64,000 bases of DNA, from contig VNWV01000005.1 of NCBI GenBank assembly GCA_009801085.1, forward strand, positions 2,170,001 through 2,234,000, in the 5' to 3' direction. Shown one piece after another: positions 35,000 to 45,818 of the stretch. Below the pieces are notes generated by a model. It did no database searches and was not told the DNA's origin. It saw nothing but the letters and a program-made list of their open reading frames with translations. The position numbers were made by a program, and so were the translations under genes. Each line of letters starts with the position of its first letter. Position 1 is the first letter of the stretch. Source of the DNA: Lasiodiplodia sp. COLG20. Lineage: Eukaryota; Ascomycota; Dothideomycetes; Botryosphaeriales; Botryosphaeriaceae.

Positions 35000-36793
35000 A
35001 TGCGTCAGGACTTGTGGCGCGCTGGCTGTTCGGCCTGGAACATGGCCTCAGGGGCAGCGCTCCTGCTGGCGCTATTGCCTCAGGTCCAATCGGTCCCGAA
35101 CCTTCTTGAGAATCCTCGAGCGCGGTGCCTCGAGCTTAAAGATAAGCTCCTGCAGGAAGGTGACGTGATCATCACCGGCGCTACCTTTGTTGACGCATTG
35201 ACGTTGAATGTGTCGGGGACGCTTAACGCACATCCGTTCTGTCGGGTTGCATCCCAATTGGCGTACGGAAGTGATGACACGCTCAACTTTGAAGTTTGGC
35301 TCCCGGGTGATGCAGGATACAACGGCAGATATCTGGCCGTCGGTATGTCCTCGATTAAAGTGGAGAAGGAAATAAGCGCCTGACTTGGACGTGCAGGCAA
35401 CGGCGGCATGGCTGGAACGATTGACAATGCGACCATGGTCGAGTACCTGAACGAGGGCTTCGCGGTTGCGGGCGGCGATTCCGGTCACCTAGCGTCTGAA
35501 AACAACGACGGCGACGGAGCGCCGGGCACTTACCTGCCGTACCTCCACGATCGTGACCAGGTCCTGGCGTGGATACACAATTCCATTGCCCTGTTCACCA
35601 CGCCAGCCAGGGAGTTCATCAAGACTTACTACGCGCGCGAGGCCGAGTACAGTTATTATTATGGCTGCTCGACTGGTGGTGCGCAGGGCTTTGCATTGTC
35701 CCAGCTGCACCCGGACCTCTTCGACGGCATCTATGCTGGGTGCCCAGGGTTCTGGTATTCGCATCTTGCACTGTCGTTCCTATGGAATGGACAGAAAACG
35801 GAGGTTTGGCCAATCTGTTTGGGGCTCAAGCAAATAGGAAATTGGCGCTGACCAGAGTAGGGCGATGCGTACCTAAGCCAAAGCTTGCTAGACACGGTTA
35901 CCTCGGCGGTTTTGGACCAGTGTGATGGTCTAGATGGCGTTGTCGACAGGCTCGTGGAGAACCCTCTGGCCTGTAACTTTAGCATTGACACTCTCGCATG
36001 CGACAAGGTGACTTCCAACAGCAGTGAATGCCTGAGTCCTGCTCAGCTTGCCGCCGCAAAAGCAATATACGCGGGGCCGAAAGACACTCGGAACGGCTCT
36101 GCCGTGTATCCTGGATTTTCTGTGGGGTCGGAGAGCGAATGGGAGCAAGGCCAGGAGGGCTCATTAGCGGAGGCCTTTTCCATTCCGATTCTCCAGAACC
36201 TAGTATACGACAACTTGACCTATGACCCGGACACATTTGACTGGGGATCCGATGTGGACGATGTGGATAACAAAGCCGGCGTGCTAATCGATGAGACCAG
36301 CACAGACTTGCGGGCATTCCGAGAGGCCGGTGGCAAAATGTTGGTTTCTCAGGGTAAGCAGTCGTACGTCTCTTGAAAGCCAACTTCTCCTGACTGTGTT
36401 TTAGGTTGGGCAGATCCGTACAATGCAGCCACACTGCCCATTGAGTACCTGCAGCGACTCCAAGGGTTCTTCGGAGGGGATGTTTCGGACTTTTTCAACT
36501 TGTTCATGGTTCCTGGTAAGTAATTTCCGCGCATGCTTCGCGACAAGTAGGCTAAGATGCTCGCAGGCGGAGGACATTGCGGTGGAGCATCAAGCTATCC
36601 ATCGGTACCTGCCAAGCACCGAGTCATTGCGGCATTGCAGGCGTGGGTCGAGCTGGGAATCAAGCCGGAGTCCGTATTCAGTGAGACGCCTGAGGACGGC
36701 AGTGGCAGGACACGGCAGCTCTGCCCGTGGCCGCAGACGGCGCACTATGTTGCTGGAGATGAAAATGCCGCGACGTCGTACATTTGCGCGTAG
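35000..36793 (+). CDS. Secreted tannase / feruloyl esterase family enzyme
   Basis: Five exons, 35000-35342, 35397-35803, 35861-36353, 36405-36515 and 36567-36793, join in phase with introns of 51-57 nt, giving 526 residues. The N-terminus has a signal peptide (h-region GAALLLALLP, probably cut near VQS-VPN); an in-frame ATG at 35042 would also leave a signal. The alpha/beta-hydrolase triad fits the fungal CS-D-HC pattern: Ser206 in YYGCSTGGAQG, Asp418 in GWADPYN and His455 in GGGHCGG, with the adjacent Cys residues expected to form the conserved disulfide. Family enzymes cut galloyl or hydroxycinnamoyl esters from tannins or plant cell walls outside the cell. There are several N-glycosylation sequons. 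Tannase and feruloyl esterase cannot be told apart here. Confidence 0.94.
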
Positions 36794-37079
36794 ATTTGAA
36801 ATAGTGCCAATGCGAGTTATGCATGCCGTCGGCGAACTAAAGGCTATGCTCGACCTTCAGTAGTGATTGAAACGAATTGGGTACCCAGTCGTGATCTTTG
36901 ACGGTGTTGGTGTGTATTTGGTACTTTCTTTCGGTAGCTCAATACATCATCTTCGCGCCTCAGCCTTCGCCAACGGCGCACGTGACGCCAAGCTTTTTGG
37001 CATCCGAAGAACCTCGTGCAGGGCTTCAACACCCGCTTCTGCCATCACCAACGCACTGCCAACCCCAGCTGTCGTCGCC

Positions 37080-37854
37080 ATGAACTCCCTCCGCGTTGCC
37101 AGAACGGCCCTCCGCGCCGCCCGCCCCGCCGCCTTCCGCGCCCCCATCGCCCAGCGCCGCGGCTACGCTGAGGCTGCCAGCGACAAGCTCAAGCTGTCCC
37201 TGGCCCTGCCTCACTCGGTACGTCGACATCAATTGCGCCCTTCGGACTGCCCTCCACGTGTCATTGAGCGCTTGTTCCGCTTGTGCATTGCTGACTTGCC
37301 GCTTTCCAGACCATCTTCAAGTCCTCCGAGGTGTATGTAACCCTCCGCACGTCCGCCCCAACGCAACCGATTGCCGCGCACTAGCCAGCCATTGAGAACC
37401 TGCTCTACGCAGCCCATCATTCGCCGATTCATGAATGCTGATAATCGCGGGGAATTTAGCGTTCAGGTCAACATCGCCTCCGAATCCGGAGACATGGGTC
37501 TTCTCGCCAACCACGTCCCTGCCATCGAGCAGCTCAAGCCCGGCTTGATCGAGGTTATCGAGGAGCAGGGTGGCAGCAAGCAGTGGTTCGCTTCCGGTGG
37601 CTTCGCCGTCATGCAGCCTGACAACACGCTTTCCATCAACGCTGTCGAGGCCTACCCTGTGGAGGATTTCAGCGCCGAGTCTGTCCGCAACCAGATCGCC
37701 GAGGCCCAGAAGGTCGCCAGCGGCAGCGGCTCCGAGGTGGACATCGCCGAGGCCCAGATCGAGCTGGAGGTGAGTTTGCGCCCCGAAAGACGGGCGGACG
37801 CGATTAGCTAACTCTGCGTAGGTTCTTGAGAGGCTCCAGGCTGCGCTGAAATAA
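37080..37854 (+). CDS. ATP16: Mitochondrial F1Fo ATP synthase delta subunit
   Basis: Four exons, 37080-37217, 37310-37332 (23 nt), 37460-37769 and 37822-37854, give 167 residues, normal for Atp16. This subunit belongs to the central stalk of F1 and couples proton flow to rotation. The N-terminus is a mitochondrial presequence rich in Arg and Ala (NSLRVARTALRAARPAAF..RRGYA), followed by KLKLSLALPHSTIFKSSEVVQVNI. The beta-sandwich carries GDMGLLANHVPAIEQLKPGL and FASGGFAVMQPDNTLSINAVEAYP, and the helical hairpin ends in EAQIELEVLERLQAALK. The 23-nt exon restores the conserved TIFKSSEVV and is needed for frame. It starts 287 bp after the esterase stop, so its promoter is compact. Confidence 0.96.
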
Positions 37855-38183
37855 AGTGTTTACATAGATACCGCCGAGAAGAGAGGCAGCTGTGTATAGT
37901 AAGCGTGGAGCGTTAATTACGCTTTTTTCAGACTCGAAGAAACCACTGCCTTGCGCCTGTCGTGTCGCGACCATCGTTCTTTCCAAATTGTGCCCCGTCC
38001 TAGCAGCTACTACTCACTGAAACAGCACTCCGGACAGCCCTCACCCAACGACACATCACGCTGTCTCCCTAGATTTTTGTATATCATACCATAGCACACG
38101 CGCCCAGGCGGCGACAGACCTTCAAGCCCGCTCTCGTCCCCTTTGCGAACGGCCGTATCCTCTTGCGCCCTCGGATCCTGGAC
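37855..38183. other. Short spacer
   Basis: This stretch contains the ATP16 3'UTR and the promoter/5'UTR of the large disordered protein. It includes C-rich leader sequence and no RNA gene. Confidence 0.5.
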
Positions 38184-41100
38184 ATGCAGCCCCAGAATGC
38201 ATTCAGGTCTCATGCATTCTGCAAGCCGCGATTTCTAGACGGACAAGGCGACGAGTCTGCGGAAAAGAGACCGGCATGGAAAGGAACAGTGGCCTCACGC
38301 ATTCGCTCGCTCAATGACATGAACAACCCTACCAGGGCAAGCCAAACATCAACACAATCTGCTCAGGAGCCTCGGGAGGAGGCAACGCGATCGAACCGCT
38401 CGATGCATGCGGCGAGCCACGCACCAACGCGGTCGGATGAAAGCTATGGAAGTAGCGGCCTTTCCGGACGTACCAATCCTTTTGTTCGCCGCAGTCCACC
38501 GAGATCACTACAAACTCCGCTCAAACCGGAACGGATTTCCCATTCTAACGTTCCCGTCCGATCTCCAGCCCCCAGCTTGCTTGTCCAGCGCCCTACCTTT
38601 TTCGAAGAGCAGAATCGAGCTGCAGCGCGTGGCTCCAGAAGCCCAGCACCAGACACTGATTCGCGTCAAGGTTTCGGGCGACAGCAACCGGGGAATCACT
38701 TCCGAGGAGTGGAGTTGGCGAGCCCCAAGCCGAATGCTCAGATACTTAGCCCGACTCGTGCACACGCTACAGCAAGACGCTTCGAGGAGCTTGAAGCGAG
38801 GCGACAGGCCGCATCAAGCGATCTGGAAAGAGATGCGCGCCGAGACTCGGTCACAGTGGGCCATAAAGCCGCAAGGCCATCGACGAAATCCCAGCCCGAT
38901 CTGCGCTCAAAGGACAATCCCGTGACCAGCGTGCTCGAAACGGGGCGAGATTCAAGACATAGTCTCACGACTCAGAAAGCTTCTTTACCAGGCCATGTTC
39001 GCCCAACGAGTCCAAGCATTGGCATAGGCCCTCGCACTAGCACTTTTGGAAAGGCAGGAATGGTTCGCTCTGCGTCACCAGACGAATCTGGCCAAGCTAA
39101 AACTGACAGGGTCGGAAGGAATCAACCTCGTTTAGAGGGCATTGAATCAATGATCCAGGATATCGATACCACGTCCGCTAACATTGAATCTACCGCGCAC
39201 AAGATCAGATCTGCAGCTCACATTATCGGCCTCTTATCTTCCCCGTCGACAATCCTCACTAATGAAGCAAGACTCATCGGCTCCAGCGAGGCTGAAGCTG
39301 CGCCGCAATCACCAGCGAAGCTACGGGGACGGACGCTACATGATGAGGTCTCTTCCTCGGTTGCCCGCATGCGGAAAAACACCGATGATCTCATGCTTCC
39401 TCATGATGGGCCCGGAACAAGCTCCGCTCCCGAAGAGATTGATTCGATTGATTCTATACTAGCTGAGCACGACGCCGTTGTTGGCCACGTAATCGAGCAG
39501 CTCCAGGCCTGTGGGAACAAGCTCCAGGCTATTCGAAGCCTGTCACAGCAGTTCACGTCCATCCCGAGATCAAGTTCATCCATGATCGGCCAGAAGGACA
39601 TTGGCTCTGACTCTGCGGCATCCCCCACAATCGCGCAGGTTTCCCTCGCCTCCCATGTACCTCCGGCTAGTATCAATGATCCTCTAGCTCTACAAAGAAA
39701 GCGCACGAGATCTATTCCTGACCTCATCCATCTCGTTGATGATGCTGGAGAAAAGTTTGGGCTGAATATGAAGCAGACCGAAGACGAAATGGTCAAAGAA
39801 ATGGCTGCAGAGTTCCACGGTTCTGAAGCTGCTCAGGAGTCGGGCGCTTTCCCAGTTGAAACGGATCTCATTGCACTTGCCGAATCGCAAGGAATGCTGC
39901 CGAGAACAGTTGCCATCTTACCGGCAGAACCTCCGACAGAGCTCGTGGTACCTAGTGCGACGCCACATTTAAGTATACCATACTCTAATCGCGATGCACT
40001 ACATCGGAATGACGTCCTCACCTCGGTGGCCCCGCCATCACCGCCAAAGCGTCGTGAAGACGGGCCTATAAGACGACCAAAGACGCGTTTGAACACCACA
40101 CTACCTATCCCTACGACACCTCCAAGTCCGCATGCCGAAAGGAATAGAAGTCCACTTCAAGGGAGAAGTTCTGCCCCTAGTTCGCCCTGTCTTGGGCTAG
40201 CAACGCGGCCCTCCTCTGTGCGACATCGTCATCGACAACCGTCCTCTTACCTCTCCGCCAAACGTGGAATCGACTCTTCTACAACCTCTACTGGATCCAC
40301 AGCCGCGTCAGTCCTTGATTCGCTTCGACCAACGCCAACGGTATATTTCCCTTATCAGCACCTACCCTCTGCAACCTCTTCTGCACGCGACGTGTATCAG
40401 CAAGATGGCAACGGTCACATTTTCCAGACCCAGCTTGATGACCCGAGAGGTCCTATTTCCAGGCCACCTGAGACCCCTCCTCCACCCGCGCCGCTGTTTT
40501 CAATGAGCCCAGAAGTAGAACTGGTGCTCAGCGGAGATAGATTCTCACCTGCGCTACCGCCTGAAGCCGCTGATTATCGACCTTCTACTGCCGATCTTGC
40601 GCGTGCTGCCACACGTGCAGCATTGGAACGAGAACATAAGCAATTTATTAAGCTGACGGCACTTTCCATACCGATTCCAATGATTGGCCAGGTCCCAGTC
40701 GCAACAAATATCCCCAGCGAGGATATGAGCATATGGTCAGGAGTCCCAAATCCGACTGCAAGTGGAGCGACCGGCCATTATCCACTCGTACAGAGCAGAA
40801 GACCAACCCCTTCAAAAGCCCGTAAACCTCCAGCTACTCAGCAGGCACAGTTTCTTCCATCCGAGGATGCGAGTAAAATAACCCAACGCCCAAAGCCGCC
40901 GCCACGACGAACTGCCACCATTCAGGGGGCACGGTCACCAACCGCATCACCATCACATTCCTCTGTTTTCCTCGGCCCCGAATCTCCTCTGTTCTTCCAA
41001 CCGTCAGCTTCGCACTCTCCTACGACTATGGCCACCATGGCTGTTGCGACTAACAATCATCCCACCAACTGGCAGCTCCTCCAAACACCCGCTCCCCTTG

Positions 41101-42038
41101 CTTCTCCGCTGCCATCGCCCATGGGCCCACCGCCACGATCCGTCCGTCACTTAATCTCGTCTTCAACAGCACTACCAACACCAGCATCAAAGGACGACAA
41201 TGCCGAGGAAAATGACGATGACGATCTCACACCCATGGCAGCCCCGAATGTGACAAATGTTCCGGGGCAAAAGCAGCAGCAGCAGCAGCATGAGCACAGC
41301 GAAGATAACTTCGCCTTCCAAGCACTTCTCAACAGCACTGCCTCAACCACCAATGCCCAGCCGAAGCCTATCATTACCATCCGGCCATCATCCTGCAACG
41401 GTTCGGCGGTGTCCAGGAGTGTCAGCCCCTCTTCGTCCATATATTCGTCCTCGTCATTGTCATCATTGCCCCCACACGCCCAAAGCCTCCAAAAAACCGC
41501 GGGCGCCGATTCCGCGTGCTCTCCCACGAACAATGAATGTACACCGCCGCCACCACAGGCAGTGCAAGAGTCCTTGCCTGGAGCAGCATCATCATTGGAA
41601 CGGGATGAGAAACTGCCTGATAGCACCAGGCACGAGGGCAACTACAACGGCTACAATTCAGGCGAACGCAGCACCCAACCCCGCCGCCAGTCTCAATCCG
41701 TTTCTTCTTACCATGAACACCAACACCAGCACCAGCATCGCCATTACTACTATCACTACTACCAGCCACTCAACGTCTCAGAGCGCGTGCAGATGCTGGA
41801 AGAGGCGCGCAAGGAGCGCATGCGGGTATTGCGAGCGACGGGAAAGCACGCAGATGTGGTGAGACGGTTCAGTGGCGCTGGTCTCGAGGACTCTGGTTCA
41901 CCTGGAGAGAAGCAAACAGCCAGGGGGGACGAACAGCAAGGAAGAAACGATGGTGGTAACGATGATGCGCGGTCATTGTCACTGTTGCTGGGTGGGCCGA
42001 GAGAGCAGATCAAAGCGTTAGGATCGCCGTGGTGGTGA
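38184..42038 (+). CDS. Large Ser/Pro-rich, mostly disordered protein, function unknown
   Basis: A single exon gives 1,284 residues from the first ATG (38184); the open frame starts slightly earlier without an ATG. The composition is Ser/Pro/Thr/Arg-rich with many SP/TP and RxxS sites, suggesting phosphorylation. Ordered-looking parts are a helical stretch (GIESMIQDIDTTSANIESTAHKIR, about residues 315-350), another around EEIDSIDSILAEHDAVVGHVIEQLQ, and KRTRSIPDLIHLVDDAGEKFGLNMKQTEDEM. Near the C-terminus are a glutamine run (41273-41289 region), a His/Tyr-rich patch (HEHQHQHQHRHYYYHYY) and a charged helix (VSERVQMLEEARKERMRVLRATGKHADVVRRF). There is no signal peptide, membrane span or known domain. 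It could be a scaffold or cytoskeletal/polarity protein, but nothing proves it. Confidence 0.8.
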   Translation: MQPQNAFRSHAFCKPRFLDGQGDESAEKRPAWKGTVASRIRSLNDMNNPTRASQTSTQSAQEPREEATRSNRSMHAASHAPTRSDESYGSSGLSGRTNPFVRRSPPRSLQTPLKPERISHSNVPVRSPAPSLLVQRPTFFEEQNRAAARGSRSPAPDTDSRQGFGRQQPGNHFRGVELASPKPNAQILSPTRAHATARRFEELEARRQAASSDLERDARRDSVTVGHKAARPSTKSQPDLRSKDNPVTSVLETGRDSRHSLTTQKASLPGHVRPTSPSIGIGPRTSTFGKAGMVRSASPDESGQAKTDRVGRNQPRLEGIESMIQDIDTTSANIESTAHKIRSAAHIIGLLSSPSTILTNEARLIGSSEAEAAPQSPAKLRGRTLHDEVSSSVARMRKNTDDLMLPHDGPGTSSAPEEIDSIDSILAEHDAVVGHVIEQLQACGNKLQAIRSLSQQFTSIPRSSSSMIGQKDIGSDSAASPTIAQVSLASHVPPASINDPLALQRKRTRSIPDLIHLVDDAGEKFGLNMKQTEDEMVKEMAAEFHGSEAAQESGAFPVETDLIALAESQGMLPRTVAILPAEPPTELVVPSATPHLSIPYSNRDALHRNDVLTSVAPPSPPKRREDGPIRRPKTRLNTTLPIPTTPPSPHAERNRSPLQGRSSAPSSPCLGLATRPSSVRHRHRQPSSYLSAKRGIDSSTTSTGSTAASVLDSLRPTPTVYFPYQHLPSATSSARDVYQQDGNGHIFQTQLDDPRGPISRPPETPPPPAPLFSMSPEVELVLSGDRFSPALPPEAADYRPSTADLARAATRAALEREHKQFIKLTALSIPIPMIGQVPVATNIPSEDMSIWSGVPNPTASGATGHYPLVQSRRPTPSKARKPPATQQAQFLPSEDASKITQRPKPPPRRTATIQGARSPTASPSHSSVFLGPESPLFFQPSASHSPTTMATMAVATNNHPTNWQLLQTPAPLASPLPSPMGPPPRSVRHLISSSTALPTPASKDDNAEENDDDDLTPMAAPNVTNVPGQKQQQQQHEHSEDNFAFQALLNSTASTTNAQPKPIITIRPSSCNGSAVSRSVSPSSSIYSSSSLSSLPPHAQSLQKTAGADSACSPTNNECTPPPPQAVQESLPGAASSLERDEKLPDSTRHEGNYNGYNSGERSTQPRRQSQSVSSYHEHQHQHQHRHYYYHYYQPLNVSERVQMLEEARKERMRVLRATGKHADVVRRFSGAGLEDSGSPGEKQTARGDEQQGRNDGGNDDARSLSLLLGGPREQIKALGSPWW

Positions 42039-43251
42039 TGTGGGAACGGCGTCTTTGCACGCTTGTAGTAGATTGCGGCTGTTGTTCGTCTGGGTTACCG
42101 TTGACGTCATGACTATTGGTACACTACACACCTATTTCTGTTGGTTCTTTGAGTATAGGCCTGGACGCCTCTTTGCCGTTCTTATGTATCTCTCGATGCA
42201 AATTGTTTCTACTTCAAGGTTGTGAGGTTGTGATTTCCTTTTTTGTTTCTCTGTGGGAAAGAAAACGGCAGCGCATAATACTACTTGAAGGCGTTGGCGG
42301 ACTAACTCATGACCTTAAGACTATCCACAAATAGACCGCTCGCTTCCGTAGCAGCATTCCTTTGTGCAGAGGGTAGCTGGCCTCTATAGATTGCATCTCA
42401 AACTTCATCGTTGTAGAAATGTCTATTAGGAGGGGTACAATGAATATTACGAGAATTTTGTCTTTCCATTCCTCACAGAAGGTAACTTAACTCCTTAGAT
42501 AGGTAATTGGAGCACGTATCTGGGTGCTGTTTGGATTACATAGGAACATTCAGACGCAGACTCAATTGCTCACTTCAGTCAAGCACCATGTTTCCAGTGA
42601 GAAAGCTTCGGCAAGGTCGGCGCCCTGCCACTTGGTAGTAAGAGAAAGGGAAGAAGCTTTTCACGATGTTATCCCAGTTCCCGGACACGCATGCATAAAA
42701 TTCAATTTATGGGGATTGCAGACTCGATGCTATCCTCACTACATCGCTACCTAACTAGGAGAAGGAAAACCCCAATTCTCTGAAAGTGCGCCGGAGCAGT
42801 GATGCGGGAAGCTTTGGAATCGCAAGGAGATATCCCCTGATTCAAGAAGAGTTGAGGATGAAAGTTTGTCGAAGAAAGAGGGGATTTGAACGGGAAATAA
42901 TAATAATAGTAACAAAAGGGAAACCGCCAACTCCTCTTTCGCCTGAAATGAACTGTGTTAGATGAGAAAGGGCATGTACTTCTCCAGCCCTTTTACCCGC
43001 GCGTCCTCCTTGTCAACAAAAGGCTTTTGTTTTCCACCCCGGGTATCATTGAAGGATGTCATGTCAGCCATTGTTGCCCCCATATCTGTCCGCCCAGCCA
43101 GCATCCATCTGTCGGCTGATGTCCACGTTTACCATAAGGGAATCCATAAAAACCGATCGTGCCCTGCACGCATCGTCTCATAAAAGACGCGTACTCATTC
43201 CATCATCCAAAGCAAGTTCATATCCAATGAGACCGTCTGCCTGACGATATT
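42039..43251. other. Spacer between convergent genes
   Basis: The 1.2 kb of AT-rich sequence between convergent genes holds the 3' ends of both. Only short chance frames are present and no terminator or repeat stands out. Confidence 0.5.
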
Positions 43252-45818
43252 TCAATCACTCGCGCCGAACCAGCCGCCGAGGAGCCCACTACTACCCTGG
43301 CTTCTCCATTGCCAAACCGCCACCACCACCGCGCCCAACACGCCGACGCCGCCGAGCACTTGCACGACTATCAAGCCGCCCTTCTTCATATCATCGCTCC
43401 AATCGCACAACCCCAAAGGATCACGCGGATCCAGCTTCCCACCCTTGGCTGACGACCATCTCGACTCCCGTTTGATGCGCTCGTCCAGATCTGCTTGGCG
43501 CGTCAGAGACCAGAGAGCGGGATCGTACTGCGGCTGCAGGTCGTCGGCCGGAATGATGCGGCCGTCTAGGACTTCCCGGCCCACTTGATCGAGCAGCCAG
43601 CGTGTCCTTTTCTCCCGCTCTAATTCTTCGAAACGGCGACGCTCGTTCTGCAGGCTTCGTTGCAAGTCTGCAGCCCACTTGGCCAGCCGAACTTGTGCCA
43701 TCCTCTCCTCGCGGTAACTTTGTTCATTGAAGCGGGTGATCGTGTAGTTGTTGCCGCCGGCTACGCTACCGGGAGAGGCAGGTGATATGTGGGTATATGA
43801 TGCGGTCGGTGAGAAAGGTGTGTCCGCGGTGCTGCCAGTTCCTGGGCGTGGAATGAGAACCTGACTGGGCGAAGGAGAGGACAGAATAGAGGACGTAGCA
43901 GAGGCCTGGTACGAAAATGACCTGCCAGGGTAGTGCGTAGAATTGGGGATTGTTTGCGGTGCAGCTCCAGTATTCAGTCCAAAACCATGCATGTTGAGAC
44001 TTTCACCCTGGATCCGCTCACTGCGCCAACGGAGGAATTTTTTGGCTGCAGAATACCGCAACCACGATATTGTGTCTTGATTGAAGACTTGGTTGACCAA
44101 AGCGGCAAGTTCCGACGGAACAAGAGGTTGGATATAATCCGGAGACATGAGCAATGAAGCGTCCATGATCTCGCTGTCGGACGCTGAGGCAGATGTGATG
44201 GCGAAGGGACCAGGAGTGAAGACGGGCTTTGGCGTTTCGAAGAAAGGGTTTGAGTCTTGAGAAATGGCGCAGTCAAGAGAGGTTTGAGCAGCATTCATAG
44301 CCTCTTCCATGCTCTTGCCGAAGAGGAATGGACGCACGCCTTCGGCCTGGAGGAGCTGAAGCACAGTAGTCTTTAAGGAGGAGATCTTTTCTTTGTCGCG
44401 GGAATCCGAGTGGGAAATGAGAGGAATAACATTAGTGAAAGAAGAAAGACGACGAATGTGTTGGATGCTTCGTGAGAAGCCAGCGTCTGCAGAAATCAGC
44501 CTATTGTGCGAACGAATTAAACCATCTGTCGGCTCACCATCGGAGGGCTTCAGCATATAAAATACGACATCGACTTGAACTCCGCCGTTGCCGCTAAGTA
44601 TGCCGAGGAGATCACTATCGCTCATAGCACTGAGTGATGCGTTGCGATGAAGCAACGATTCGATGTAATGAACAATGGGCTCCATCTGCGCCGGCGAGTT
44701 GTTGGTCGAATCAAATCCCGGCGTGTCGACAAAGCACAGATTGCGTTCAAGTACCGTGTCACCCATACTCTTCCGCCTCCGCAGCGTGCGGCTGTCTTCC
44801 ACATCCAACTTATCCGACCACCATGTTGGATAGGCGCGCGTGCTGGCATATACTTCCGTGATGCTCGTCGTGCCCGATGCGCGCTGCTTCTTGAGTTTTG
44901 ACTTGCCCTTCTGAAAGTCGGCAGGTTGAGAGATAGGGGGACTAGCAACGAGAGGGTCCACATGCACAATATCTTCGCATAGTTGCACTATGGATCTGAT
45001 GAGGGAGGTCTTGCCCACGCCTGGGATCAGTTAGCCGAGCTTCAAATGGTCAGCGCTGCAAATAACTTGCCTGCTTCTCCAGCAATCAACACCTTCAGCC
45101 TTCCCATGTTCTTTCCTTTCTCAGTAAAGGGCCGCCTCTTTGGCATTTGAATGCTGGGCATAACCAGCTGTGGTACAGTGTTCTCGACCTCCTCCTTCTC
45201 GACAAGGCCGTCATCCTCTTCGTCGCTTGTCACGATGGCTTGACTCGCCGCTTCATCAGCCTGGCTTTCCTCATCCGACAGCCTGAAGCTCTTCAAGCTA
45301 ACGCTCTTTGGAGTGCTGGGTAGATCTGATGCGGGGCCTGAACTAAGCTCGAATTGCACCGGGGTAAGAGGCGGGGGCGGCGGGTGTGACGAGAGAGTTC
45401 CGGCCGACAGCTTGCGAGCGGGGGCACGAGGCCTTGTCGTGCCGCTCATGGCATCCTGCAGTTCTTTCTGCACCTGCGCAACCTCTTTAGACCATTTCTT
45501 CGCTTGGTCGGCTCTACAGCGAGGCTTTGGGGAGCTGCTCTTGTCTGCCTGATCGCTGGTTCCCTTATCGCCGAAAGCAGCGCCGAGAGCATCATCCAGG
45601 CTTTGGACACCATAGGTGCTTTCCTTGGTACTGGAGGCCTGCATGGTGTGCTGCATCTCGTCCTCGCTGCGCAGGAAGAAGCTCGTGGGGCCGGTCGGGC
45701 CCGTGGCGGCTTGCGGCGCAGGGTTGGAGACGTGATCGGCGCCGTTGCTCGACTTGCGGAGGAGTCGGGACGAGGGATGCGGTGCTGCGGCTGCGTCGCC
45801 GCCGGCGGGTGGCCTCAT
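43252..45818 (-). CDS. Septin-like GTPase with C-terminal membrane span
   Basis: Two exons, 45071-45818 and 43252-45020, join in phase 1 across a 50-nt intron with a GC donor (GCAAGT), a GCTAACTG branch and a CCCAG acceptor, giving 838 residues. The first ~240 residues are disordered. The G domain starts at the junction, MGRLKVLIAGEAGVGKTSLI (P-loop), and continues with CFVDTPGFDST (G3, near 348). A septin-type VDVVFYMLKP then leads to NVIPLISHSDSRDKEK, where septins have AKAD (G4, near 452), so nucleotide specificity may be altered. A Ser-rich insert, a charged helical stretch (EERMAQVRLAKWAADLQRSLQNERRRFEELEREKR) and a hydrophobic segment (GLIVVQVLGGVGVLGAVVVAVW) follow about 20-45 residues before the end, implying tail anchoring. 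The start at 45818 was preferred over an in-frame ATG at 45932. Confidence 0.88.
45021..45070 (-). other. GC-AG intron within the septin-like GTPase P-loop codons
   Basis: The exon boundary AG/GCAAGT matches the extended consensus of GC-AG introns. Only this donor joins GEAG to VGKTS in frame and restores GxxGxGKT/S. A CTAAC branch lies 12 nt before the acceptor. Confidence 0.85.
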
